Shown: positions 1 to 8,324, numbered from the stretch's first letter. The stretch is 17,263 nucleotides of DNA from Candidatus Luteimonas excrementigallinarum (GCA_019115725.1 DXCY01000283.1:1-17263), one strand, 5' to 3'. The notes: a model not told the origin generated them from the letters alone. Made by a program: numbers and translations.

Positions 1-689
1 ACACCGCGCGTCATGGCGTGCGAGCCGCGCTGCTGCTGCTTCTGTCGCGGCGCGCTCCGTTCCTCACGGGCAGGAGCCGGCTTGCCGTGGCCGGAGGCTT
101 TGCTGCTGCGCACAGGGGCAGCGGCTTCCTCGGTGGCGGCTGCAGCGGCCTGCTCGGCCTCCTGGCGCAGGCGCTCGGCCTCCGCCTCGGCTTCCTGGCG
201 CTTGCGCTCGGCCTCTTCCACGCGGCGCTTGTCCTCTTCGGCCAGGCGCTGCTGTTCCTGCAGGTTCTGCTGCCGGGACTCCTCAAGCTTGCGCAGGATC
301 TCCGCGCGCTCGCTGTCACCGTCGGCAGCTGCTGCGGCCGCGGCTGCGGCGGCAGTCTCCTGCTCGGTCGGCTTGACCAGCGTGACCTTCTTGCGCACGA
401 CCACATCGACGGTCTGGCGATTCTTGCCACCACCGACGGTCAGTTCCTGCTTGCGGCTGCGGTTGAGCGTGATTTTCTTCGGCGAAGCGGAACCAGCGGT
501 ACCGCTGCTCCGCGTACCGGCGCCATGGGTGCGCCGGAGAAAGCCGAGCAGCTTCACCTTCTCGGTGCTGGTCACGACCTGGTCGGGATCGCTGAACTCC
601 ATGCCGGCTTCGGCCAGCTGTTCCAGCAGTTTCTCGACCGGCGTATTCACCAGGGCGGCCAGCTTTCGGATGGTGGTTTGTTGCGACAT
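1..689 (-). CDS. infB: Translation initiation factor IF-2, N-terminal part (3' end cut by window edge)
   Basis: IF-2 is the GTPase that brings formyl-Met-tRNA to the 30S subunit and promotes 50S joining. The reading frame opens at ATG 689 with MSQQTTIRKLAALVNTPVEK and stays open for 229 codons to the left edge. Residues 1-55 are the IF2_N fold (QTTIRKLA, VEKLLEQLAEAGM, LLGFLRR). A second basic IF2-associated segment follows around residues 70-106 (KKITLNR to RKKVTLVK). Residues 113-122 are ten alanines. From about 126 to 195 there is a highly charged Glu/Arg/Gln/Ala helix, typical of the variable IF-2 linker. The GTPase domain lies outside the window. The Shine-Dalgarno is weak (GGA about 10 bases before ATG), and a spacer with hairpins separates the gene from nusA. 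Identity rests on the IF2_N sequence plus its place behind nusA. Confidence 0.95.
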   Translation of the reverse strand, partial: MSQQTTIRKLAALVNTPVEKLLEQLAEAGMEFSDPDQVVTSTEKVKLLGFLRRTHGAGTRSSGTAGSASPKKITLNRSRKQELTVGGGKNRQTVDVVVRKKVTLVKPTEQETAAAAAAAAAADGDSERAEILRKLEESRQQNLQEQQRLAEEDKRRVEEAERKRQEAEAEAERLRQEAEQAAAAATEEAAAPVRSSKASGHGKPAPAREERSAPRQKQQQRGSHAMTRG

Positions 690-827
690 TCGGATTCCGT
701 GTCCAGGGCGACGGCGTTCTGCCGCCGCGGGGATGGTTCAATTCTAACGGTTGCCGGGAGAATCTTCCGGAGTCCGCCCCGAGGGGCGGGTCCGGCGCGG
801 TCCCGGGTACCGCGGGCGGTCAGCGGA
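690..827 (-). other. nusA-infB intergenic spacer with two or three GC-rich hairpins
   Basis: This 138-base spacer is much longer than those inside the nuo operon. Read on the minus strand it holds a 6-bp stem CGCGGT/ACCGCG with a 7-base loop (814-796) and then a perfect 7-bp stem CCGCCCC/GGGGCGG with a 2-base loop (789-774). A weaker stem follows at 770-754 (CCGG..CCGG with one mismatch). No T-tract follows any of them, so they do not look like classical intrinsic terminators. A TAGAAT hexamer at 746-741 resembles a -10 box, but I see no matching -35. Possible roles are mRNA stability, pausing or a weak infB promoter; none is demonstrated by the sequence. Confidence 0.5.
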
Positions 828-2339
<1,512 letters not shown>

Positions 2340-2367
2340 TCTGTTACGCCTCTGACTATCTCAGGAT

Positions 2368-2925
2368 TCAGTGCTTGCGCTTTCCGGGACGCCTGCCGCG
2401 CCCGGGCCTGTTGTTTTCCGGAACCGCCAATCCCAGCGCGGCCCAGTCGGGCACCAGTTTGGCCCGCTCGATGTTTTCAAATGCGACCTCGAACGCCAGG
2501 CCGTCCACTTCGATCTGGACGGTGTCGGCGCCCGTTGACGCGATCCGCCCCTGCAGCCTGCGCCGCCCGTCCTGGGGCAGCTTCAGCGCCACCCTGGCCT
2601 TCTCGCCAATGAAGCGTTCGAACTGTTCCACCGTGAACAGCGGGCGATCCACGCCCGGCGATGACACCTCCAGGGTGTAATTGCCGGTGATCGGATCTTC
2701 CACGTCCAGCTGTGCGGAAACCTCCCGGCTGACTGCCTCGCAATCATCCACGGTCACGCCCTGCCCTTCCATCTCCGCGCCGGCTTCAGCGCCGGGCTTG
2801 TCGATGTACAGGCGCAACAGCGAACCACCCGGCATGGGCAGGTATTCGGTGCCCAGCAGCTCCAGTCCCAGCGCTTCCACGGTGGGCGCCAGCAGCTGTG
2901 TGATCGTGCTTGCCTTGTCGGCCAA
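2368..2925 (-). CDS. rimP: Ribosome maturation factor RimP, TTG start
   Basis: RimP assists maturation of the 30S subunit. With the TTG at 2925 the protein is 185 residues and starts (M)ADKASTITQLLAPTVEALG, matching the usual RimP N-terminus. The N-terminal domain spans about 1-88 with LLGTEYLP, LRLYIDKPG and DDCEAVSREVSAQLD. The family signature LEVSSPGVDRPLFT is at 85-98, followed by the small SH3-like C-terminal domain (about 100-165) and a basic tail (GRGRRPGKRKH). The start is chosen because GGAGG (2938-2934) lies 8 bases upstream and no in-frame ATG or GTG exists between the tRNA and the RimP signature. The frame stays open upstream only by chance, through hairpins and into the tRNA. 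Between 45 and 56 there is a short extra acidic/Gly loop. Stop to nusA start is 28 bases. Confidence 0.95.
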   Translation of the reverse strand: MADKASTITQLLAPTVEALGLELLGTEYLPMPGGSLLRLYIDKPGAEAGAEMEGQGVTVDDCEAVSREVSAQLDVEDPITGNYTLEVSSPGVDRPLFTVEQFERFIGEKARVALKLPQDGRRRLQGRIASTGADTVQIEVDGLAFEVAFENIERAKLVPDWAALGLAVPENNRPGRGRRPGKRKH

Positions 2926-2933
2926 GGGCCAGT

Positions 2934-2938
2934 CCTCC
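2934..2938 (-). promoter_or_regulatory. Shine-Dalgarno of rimP supporting a TTG start
   Basis: GGAGG lies 8 bases before the TTG at 2925-2923. It is one of the better ribosome binding sites in the window and decides the start, since no ATG or GTG is available in frame nearby. The other in-frame TTG (2970) lies inside a strong hairpin and lacks a Shine-Dalgarno. Confidence 0.75.
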
Positions 2939-2961
2939 GGTTGCTGTTGTTCGAATGCCGG

Positions 2962-2992
2962 AAATGACAAAGGGCCCGGCGGGCCCCTTGTC
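2962..2992 (-). terminator. Candidate intrinsic terminator/attenuator between tRNA-fMet and rimP
   Basis: Read on the minus strand, GACAAGGGGCCC pairs with GGGCCCTTTGTC around a GCC loop (2992-2966): 12 pairs with one G-U, including a six-pair all-GC core. The core is followed by TTTGTCATTT (2971-2962; 7 T in 10), the layout of an intrinsic terminator. It lies about 117 bases after the tRNA 3' end and 40 bases before the rimP start. It could end most tRNA transcripts or attenuate rimP-nusA-infB. The T-run is interrupted, so read-through is likely if rimP has no promoter of its own. Confidence 0.6.
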
Positions 2993-3012
2993 CGATACCA
3001 CTGGATTTCGGT

Positions 3013-3040
3013 GTCACAGTACGAGCAGGTGTACTGCGAC
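3013..3040 (-). other. Strong RNA hairpin in the tRNA-rimP spacer
   Basis: Read on the minus strand, GTCGCAGTAC pairs with GTACTGTGAC around the 8-base loop ACCTGCTC. That gives ten consecutive pairs with one G-U. No T-run follows, so it is not a terminator by itself. It may protect the tRNA trailer, be a processing site, or form part of a regulatory leader for rimP-nusA-infB. Confidence 0.5.
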
Positions 3041-3044
3041 TCAA

Positions 3045-3102
3045 CCCATCCGCGGTTGGATGATGCCGGAAAGCTTCCAGTGAAGCCTGCCTTACAACCG
3101 CG
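3045..3102 (-). other. Mutually exclusive pairings downstream of tRNA-fMet
   Basis: Just after the tRNA, CGCGGTTG (3102-3095 on the minus strand) is an exact reverse complement of CAACCGCG (3058-3051), giving an 8-bp long-range stem. The second arm can instead take part in a local hairpin CATCC/GGATG (3062-3047) or in CAACC/GGTTG. The three pairings share bases and cannot coexist. That arrangement is seen in attenuators, but it also arises by chance in GC-rich DNA. Confidence 0.35.
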
Positions 3103-3108
3103 AAAAGC

Positions 3109-3185
3109 TGGTAGCGGGGGCAGGATTTGAACCTGCGACCTTCGGGTTATGAGCCCGACGAGCTGCCAGACTGCTCCACCCCGCA
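3109..3185 (-). tRNA. Initiator tRNA-fMet (CAT anticodon), metY-like position
   Basis: This 77-base cloverleaf carries an encoded CCA end. The acceptor stem is TGCGGGG/CCCCGCT, the D-arm begins GGAGC, the anticodon arm is TCGGG-CTCATAA-CCCGA, and the T-arm is GCAGG-TTCAAAT-CCTGC. Initiator hallmarks are visible: three consecutive G-C pairs (GGG/CCC) in the anticodon stem, A11-T24 in the D-stem, and no Watson-Crick pair between bases 1 and 72. The 1-72 mismatch is T-T here, against C-A in E. coli. It lies directly upstream of rimP-nusA-infB in the same direction, as metY does in E. coli. A good promoter lies immediately in front of it. Confidence 0.97.
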
Positions 3186-3196
3186 ACAGAAGAACT

Positions 3197-3225
3197 ATTA
3201 TGAAGACGTTTAACTTTTATTGCAA
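3197..3225 (-). promoter_or_regulatory. Sigma-70-type promoter for tRNA-fMet (and possibly rimP-nusA-infB)
   Basis: On the minus strand, TTGCAA (3225-3220) is followed by an exact 17-base spacer and CATAAT (3202-3197, 5 of 6 to consensus). The stretch is conspicuously AT-rich against its surroundings. The tRNA begins only 12 bases after the -10 box, so the 5' leader of the precursor would be only a few bases long. It lies in the gap after nuoN, giving the block its own start independent of nuo. Confidence 0.8.
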
Positions 3226-3241
3226 GCCTTTCCTGCCAATT

Positions 3242-3261
3242 GGACCCGGTATTCCAGGTCC
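3242..3261 (-). terminator. Hairpin after nuoN, possible weak end of the nuo operon
   Basis: Eight bases after the nuoN stop, GGACCTGG pairs with CCGGGTCC around an AATA loop (8 pairs, one U-G). The following bases (AATTGGCAGG) lack a T-run, so this is at best a poor intrinsic terminator. It may instead stabilise the 3' end of the nuo mRNA. Read-through into the tRNA block is possible. Confidence 0.4.
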
Positions 3262-3269
3262 GGTCAGCA

Positions 3270-4727
3270 TCAGCCGGCGAACGCCTGCTGGCACAGGGCC
3301 ATCAGCGGGCTCCAGAACAGGCCCAGGCCCAGCAGTGCCAGTGCATTGATGGCGAATACCGTGCGCAGTCCGCCGCCCTGCCGCTGCTCCAGCGGCTCGC
3401 CGGCAGGCTCGTCGAAGTACATGACCTTGACCACGCGCAGGTAGTAGTACGCACCGATCACCGCAAACACGATACCCACGATGGCCAGCCACATCATGTC
3501 ACCCGCCAGCGCGGCCTGCAGCACCGCCAGCTTGGCCCAGAAGCCCAGCAGCGGCGGCACACCAGCCAGCGAGACCATGATCACCAGCACCAGGGCCGCC
3601 ATCCACGGGCTGCGGGCGTTCAGACCCTTGAAGTCCTCGATCTCGTCGGCCTCGAAGCCCTTGCGCGACAGCATGATGATGGCGCCGAACGCTGCCGCGG
3701 ACATGATCGCGTAGACGATGGCGTAGAACATCGCTGCGGCGAAGCCCTCCGGGCCGCCACCGGCAATGCCCAGGAACAGGAAGCCGACGTGCGAGACCGT
3801 CGAATAGGCCAGCATGCGCTTCAGGTTGGTCTGGGCGATGGCAACCACGTTACCGATCGCCAGCGACAGGGCCGCCAGCAGCGCCAGCAGCAGCTGCCAG
3901 TTATCCGCCATCGGTCCCAGGCCCTGCTCGAACAGGCGCCAGGCCAGCCCGAACGCGGCCAGCTTGGGGGCCGAACCGATGAACAGGGTGATCGGGGTCG
4001 AAGCGCCGTGATAGGTATCCGGCAGCCACATGTGGAACGGGGCGGCACCGAACTTGAACGCCACGCCGACCACCGAGAACACCAGCCCGGCCAGCAGCAG
4101 CGTGCGGTCTTCACCGGTCACTGTGGCGGCCGCGACGTTGATGGCATCCAGATACAGCGAGCCGGTGGCGCCGTAGATCAGCGACAGGCCGTACAGCAGC
4201 AGGCCGGACGACAGCGAGCCCAGCACGAAGTACTTCATGCCCGCTTCCGAGGCCAGCTTGCTGTTGCGGTCCACCGCCACCAGCGCGTAGGAGCACAGCG
4301 CCAGCAGTTCCAGGCCCAGATAGATCATGGTCAGGTTGCCCGCCGAGACCAGCAGCATCATGCCGATCACCGAGAACAGGATCAGGATCGGGATCTCGCC
4401 GCGGTACAGGCCGCGTTCGCGCATGAAGGGCCACAGGTACACCAGGGCCACCGCCGAGATCAGCAGGGTCACGAACTTGAGCGCGTCCGAGGCGGTATCG
4501 CGGATGAACAGGCCTTCCATCACTTCGCCCTGCCCGCCCACGCCCATGGCGATGAACGCCGCGGCGATAAGCAGGGTGGCGATCGACAGCGCGTGGGTCA
4601 CCACGCGGCGGCGCTCGTCAAGGAAAAGATCCAGCATCAGCAGCCCGAACGCGCCGGCGACAACCGTCAGCTCGGGAAGCAGCGGCGAGAATTCGGCGAA
4701 GGTGCGGACTGGGACTTCGAACGTCAT
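3270..4727 (-). CDS. nuoN: NADH-quinone oxidoreductase subunit N
   Basis: This is one of three antiporter-like, proton-translocating subunits in the complex I membrane arm. It has 485 residues and about 14 hydrophobic segments, as expected. Likely proton-path residues are E140 in MIYLGLELLALCSY, K225 in VAFKFGAAPFHMWLPD, K255 in GSAPKLAAF, and K399 in PPLLGFWAKL. The broken-helix motif APFHMWLPDTYHGA is intact at about 228-242. The ATG at 4727 is preceded by GAGGAT about 9 bases away and lies 13 bases after nuoM. It is the last nuo gene; the next gene on the strand is tRNA-fMet after an 84-base gap. Confidence 0.97.
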   Translation of the reverse strand: MTFEVPVRTFAEFSPLLPELTVVAGAFGLLMLDLFLDERRRVVTHALSIATLLIAAAFIAMGVGGQGEVMEGLFIRDTASDALKFVTLLISAVALVYLWPFMRERGLYRGEIPILILFSVIGMMLLVSAGNLTMIYLGLELLALCSYALVAVDRNSKLASEAGMKYFVLGSLSSGLLLYGLSLIYGATGSLYLDAINVAAATVTGEDRTLLLAGLVFSVVGVAFKFGAAPFHMWLPDTYHGASTPITLFIGSAPKLAAFGLAWRLFEQGLGPMADNWQLLLALLAALSLAIGNVVAIAQTNLKRMLAYSTVSHVGFLFLGIAGGGPEGFAAAMFYAIVYAIMSAAAFGAIIMLSRKGFEADEIEDFKGLNARSPWMAALVLVIMVSLAGVPPLLGFWAKLAVLQAALAGDMMWLAIVGIVFAVIGAYYYLRVVKVMYFDEPAGEPLEQRQGGGLRTVFAINALALLGLGLFWSPLMALCQQAFAG

Positions 4728-4740
4728 CGCGACATCATCC

Positions 4741-6249
4741 TCAAAGCTTGGTGGCGGTCAGCAGTTCCGCCAGTTGCGCGATGGAAGGCTCCATCAGGTT
4801 GGTCAGCGGCATCGGCCACACGCCGATTGCCAGCACACCGGCGGCGAAGACACCCAGCACCAGCGCCTCGCGGCCGTTGATGTCCTTCAGTCCCGCCACG
4901 TGGGCATTGGAAACCTCGCCGTAGAAGATCCGCTTGACCAGCCACAGCGAATACGACGCGCCGATGATCAGCGTCAGCGCGGCGGCGAATGCGATCAGCG
5001 GGTTGGCCTGGAACGAAGCCATGATCACCATGAACTCGCCCACGAATCCGGAAGTGCCCGGCAGGCCGGAGTTGGCCATGCTGAACAGCACGAAGAACGC
5101 GGCGAACCAGGGCATCACGTTGGCCACGCCACCGTAATCGCGGATCCGGCGCGTATGCATGCGGTCGTACAGCACGCCCACGCAGCTGAACATGGCGCCG
5201 GAGATGAAGCCGTGGCTGATCATCTGCACCATCGCACCCTGCAGGCCCAGGCGCGCGGCATCGGCATCGCCGCCGCGGACCAGGGCGAAGGCAAGGAAGA
5301 TGCCAAGGGTCACGAAGCCCATGTGCGACACCGACGAATAGGCAATCAGCTTCTTCATGTCGTCCTGCACCAGGGCGACCAGGCCGACGTAGACCACCGC
5401 GATCAGCGACAGCAGGATCATCAGCCACGCCCACTCCTGGCCGGCGTCGGGCACGATCGGCAACGAGAAGCGGATGAAGCCGTAGCCACCGATCTTCAGC
5501 ATGATCGCCGCCAGGATCACCGAGCCGCCGGTCGGCGCCTCCACGTGCGCATCCGGAAGCCAGGTGTGCACCGGGAACATCGGGATCTTGATCGCGAAGC
5601 CGGCCATGAAGGCGAAGAACAGCCACATCTGCTCCGTGGCCGTGAGCGGCAGCGCGTACAGGTCAGGCAGCTGCCAGCTGCCGCCCTTCTGGTACAGGTA
5701 GATCAGGCCGATCAGCATGAAGATCGAGCCCAGGAACGTGTACAGGAAGAACTTGATCGTGGCGTACACGCGACGCGGGCCGCCCCAGATGCCGATGATG
5801 ATGAACATCGGAATCAGCATGGCCTCGAAGAACACGTAGAACAGCATCGCGTCCACGGCCGAGAACACGCCCACCATCATGCCTTCCAGGATCAGCATGG
5901 CAGCGTAGTACTGGCTGACCCGGCTGTTGATCGAAGTCCAGGCGCCGATCAGCACCAGCACCGTGGTCAACGTGGTCAGCACGATCAGCGCTGCGGAAAT
6001 CCCGTCCGCACCCAGGTGGTACTGGATGTCGAACGCGGGAATCCACTCGCGGCGCTCCAGGAATTGCAGGCCCGGAGCGGCGAAGTCGAACCCGGTCAGC
6101 AGCAGGAGGCTGACCAGGAAGATCACCACCGCCGAGCCGAGCGCCACCCAGCGGGCAGCATTCGGCCGTGCGTTGCCGCACGCCAGAGTAAACAGGCCGC
6201 CCAGGATGGGGAGCCAGATCAGAAGACTGAGAAGAGGCCAGTTCGACAC
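4741..6249 (-). CDS. nuoM: NADH-quinone oxidoreductase subunit M, GTG start
   Basis: This is the middle antiporter-like proton-pumping subunit of the membrane arm, 502 residues with about 14 membrane helices. Key residues are E142 in FYVFFEAMLIPM, K221 in GFAIKIPMFPVHTWLPDAH, K252 in AIMLKIGGYG, and E405 in GFVGEFMVI. The last is the subunit-specific glutamate that replaces the lysine of NuoL and NuoN. The start codon is GTG (6249-6247) giving (M)SNWPLLSLL, with GGAAA upstream. No ATG is available in the 13-base gap after nuoL. It ends 13 bases before nuoN. Confidence 0.97.
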   Translation of the reverse strand: MSNWPLLSLLIWLPILGGLFTLACGNARPNAARWVALGSAVVIFLVSLLLLTGFDFAAPGLQFLERREWIPAFDIQYHLGADGISAALIVLTTLTTVLVLIGAWTSINSRVSQYYAAMLILEGMMVGVFSAVDAMLFYVFFEAMLIPMFIIIGIWGGPRRVYATIKFFLYTFLGSIFMLIGLIYLYQKGGSWQLPDLYALPLTATEQMWLFFAFMAGFAIKIPMFPVHTWLPDAHVEAPTGGSVILAAIMLKIGGYGFIRFSLPIVPDAGQEWAWLMILLSLIAVVYVGLVALVQDDMKKLIAYSSVSHMGFVTLGIFLAFALVRGGDADAARLGLQGAMVQMISHGFISGAMFSCVGVLYDRMHTRRIRDYGGVANVMPWFAAFFVLFSMANSGLPGTSGFVGEFMVIMASFQANPLIAFAAALTLIIGASYSLWLVKRIFYGEVSNAHVAGLKDINGREALVLGVFAAGVLAIGVWPMPLTNLMEPSIAQLAELLTATKL

Positions 6250-6262
6250 GTATCTGTTTCCG

Positions 6263-8317
6263 TCAGCGCCAGTGGCGGATGAGCACGGCCAGCAGCAACA
6301 CCAGGCCGATGATCATCACGAATGCGTAGTGGTAGAGGAGACCGGACTGGGCCCGGCGCGAAACGGAGGCCACCAGGCCCACGACCCGCACGGCACCGTT
6401 CACGATCAGGCCGTCGATCAGCTTCTGGTCAATCCAGCGCGACACCCTGCCAATCTGCAGGCTGCCCCCGGCGAAGCCCTTGATCCACAGATCGTCGGCC
6501 CAGTACTTGTTTTCCAGCACCTTGACCGGCAGGCGCAGCGCCTGCCTGGCGCGATCGGCCAGCTCCGGGCGCCACCAGTACATGGCGGTGGCCAGTGCAA
6601 ACCCGGCCACAACGAGCCAGAACACCGGGGTCACGAAGCCATGCAGCGCGAACGCCACAGGACCGTGCCACATCCGCTCACCCAGGATTGCCACCGTGTC
6701 GCGGGCAGCCGCCAGATCAATGGCACCGGAGAAGAACGGCAGCTGCTCGACAGCGCCGGACCAGTTGGTTCCGAACAGCATCGGCCCGGCGGTGAAGAAG
6801 CCGATCGCGATGGACGGGATGGCCAGCAGCAGCAGCGGCAGGGTCACCACCCACGGCGACTCGCGCGGCTCGACAGGGCCGTGGTGGCCGTGGTCGTCGT
6901 CATGCGCTCCGTCAGCGTGCGGCACCGCATCGCGGAAACGCTCCTTGCCGAAGAAGGTCATGTACAGCAGGCGGAAGCTGTAGAAGCTGGTGATGAACGC
7001 ACCCGCCAGCACCGCCCAGTAACCGTAGGTCCCCACCCAGCCCATCCGGCCGGAAGCCAGAGAAGCGGCTTCGATGATGGTGTCCTTGGAGTAGAAGCCG
7101 GAGAAGAACGGCGTGCCGATCAGGGCCAGGGTGCCGATCACCATGGTCCAGAACGTCACCGGCATGTACTTGCGCAGGCCGCCCATGCGGCGCATGTCCT
7201 GCTCGTGATGCATGGCGATGATCACCGAGCCGGCACCCAGGAACAGCAGCGCCTTGAAGAACGCGTGGGTCATCAGGTGGAACACTGCCGCCGAGTAGGC
7301 CGACACACCCAGCGCCACGGTCATGTAGCCCAGCTGCGACAGCGTGGAATACGCCACCACGCGCTTGATGTCGCTCTGCGCGATGCCGATCAGGCCGGTG
7401 AAGAACGCGGTGGTAGCGCCGATGAACAGCACGAACGCCAGCGCCGCATCGCTCAGCTCGAACAGCGGCGACATCCGCGCCACCAGGAAGATACCGGCGG
7501 TGACCATGGTCGCGGCGTGGATCAGGGCCGAGATCGGGGTCGGGCCTTCCATCGAGTCGGGCAGCCACACGTGCAGCGGCACCTGCGCCGACTTGCCCAT
7601 GGCACCGATGAACAGCAGCACGCAGATCACGGTGGCCGCGGACCATTCCACGCCCGGCAGGAACTCCAGGATCTGTCCGCCGCCAAGCGTCGCATCGGCG
7701 TTGGCGAACACGGTGGCGTAATCCAGCGTGCCAAACATGTAGACCACGGCGCCAATGCCCAGCAGGAAGCCGAAGTCACCCACGCGGTTGACCAGGAAGG
7801 CCTTCATGTTGGCGAACACGGCGGTCGGCTTCTTGAACCAGAAACCGATCAGCAGGTAGGACACCAGGCCCACCGCTTCCCAGCCGAAGAACAGCTGCAG
7901 GAAGTTATTGCTCATCACCAGCATGAGCATGGAGAAGGTGAACAGCGAAATGTAGCTGAAGAAGCGCTGGTAGCCCGGGTCGCCCTTCATGTAGCCGATG
8001 GTGTACACGTGCACCAGCAGCGACACGAAGGTGACCACGACCATCATCATCGCGGTCAGGCGGTCCACCATGAAGCCGACGTGGGCGGAAAAGTTGCCCA
8101 CCTCGAAATAGGTGTACACGTTCTCGTTGTAGGGCGTGGCGCCCTGCACCAGCTGCCACAGCACCCAACCGGACATCACGCAGCTGATGGCCACACCGAG
8201 GATGGTGACCGTGTGCGCGCCGGCGCGGCCGACCTGGCGTCCGAACAGGCCCGCGATGATCGCGCCCAGCAGCGGTGCCAGGACGATGACCAGCAGGTGG
8301 GTTGTTGAAAGTTCCAT
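6263..8317 (-). CDS. nuoL: NADH-quinone oxidoreductase subunit L
   Basis: This is the distal antiporter-like proton-pumping subunit with a long lateral amphipathic C-terminal helix. It has 684 residues, slightly longer than the E. coli protein. Expected key residues are visible: E147 in FFGWEAVGLVSYLL, K242 in GAMGKSAQVPLHVWLPDSM, and K411 in FYSKDTI. The stretch 240-266 with WLPDSMEGPTPISALIHAATM is the most conserved part. An His/Asp-rich loop lies at 467-480. The segment around 590-640 (LPVKVLENKYWADDLWIKG) matches the lateral helix region, and a final membrane anchor lies at about 662-681. The ATG at 8317 has AAGGGG upstream. The gap from nuoK is 7 bases and to nuoM 13. Confidence 0.98.
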   Translation of the reverse strand: MELSTTHLLVIVLAPLLGAIIAGLFGRQVGRAGAHTVTILGVAISCVMSGWVLWQLVQGATPYNENVYTYFEVGNFSAHVGFMVDRLTAMMMVVVTFVSLLVHVYTIGYMKGDPGYQRFFSYISLFTFSMLMLVMSNNFLQLFFGWEAVGLVSYLLIGFWFKKPTAVFANMKAFLVNRVGDFGFLLGIGAVVYMFGTLDYATVFANADATLGGGQILEFLPGVEWSAATVICVLLFIGAMGKSAQVPLHVWLPDSMEGPTPISALIHAATMVTAGIFLVARMSPLFELSDAALAFVLFIGATTAFFTGLIGIAQSDIKRVVAYSTLSQLGYMTVALGVSAYSAAVFHLMTHAFFKALLFLGAGSVIIAMHHEQDMRRMGGLRKYMPVTFWTMVIGTLALIGTPFFSGFYSKDTIIEAASLASGRMGWVGTYGYWAVLAGAFITSFYSFRLLYMTFFGKERFRDAVPHADGAHDDDHGHHGPVEPRESPWVVTLPLLLLAIPSIAIGFFTAGPMLFGTNWSGAVEQLPFFSGAIDLAAARDTVAILGERMWHGPVAFALHGFVTPVFWLVVAGFALATAMYWWRPELADRARQALRLPVKVLENKYWADDLWIKGFAGGSLQIGRVSRWIDQKLIDGLIVNGAVRVVGLVASVSRRAQSGLLYHYAFVMIIGLVLLLAVLIRHWR

Positions 8318-8324
8318 TGCCCGC

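Noticed and set aside
3016..3044. Possible promoter TTGAGT - 17 - TACTGT in front of rimP
   Set aside because: The -10 match is only 3 of 6, and both hexamers fall in or beside a strong RNA hairpin, so the match is better explained by the hairpin sequence.
2926..3186. Upstream in-frame extension of rimP through the spacer into the tRNA, including a CSYC pair that resembles a zinc knuckle
   Set aside because: It would translate hairpins and tRNA sequence, has no ATG or GTG in the spacer, and RimP homologues start at the TTG position. The Cys pair looks like coincidence.
3240..8308. Very long plus-strand open frames opposite nuoN, nuoM and nuoL (546, 651 and 793 codons)
   Set aside because: Their translations are packed with His, Gln, Arg and Asp, the mirror of membrane-protein codons, and they cross gene boundaries. 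They are antisense shadows.
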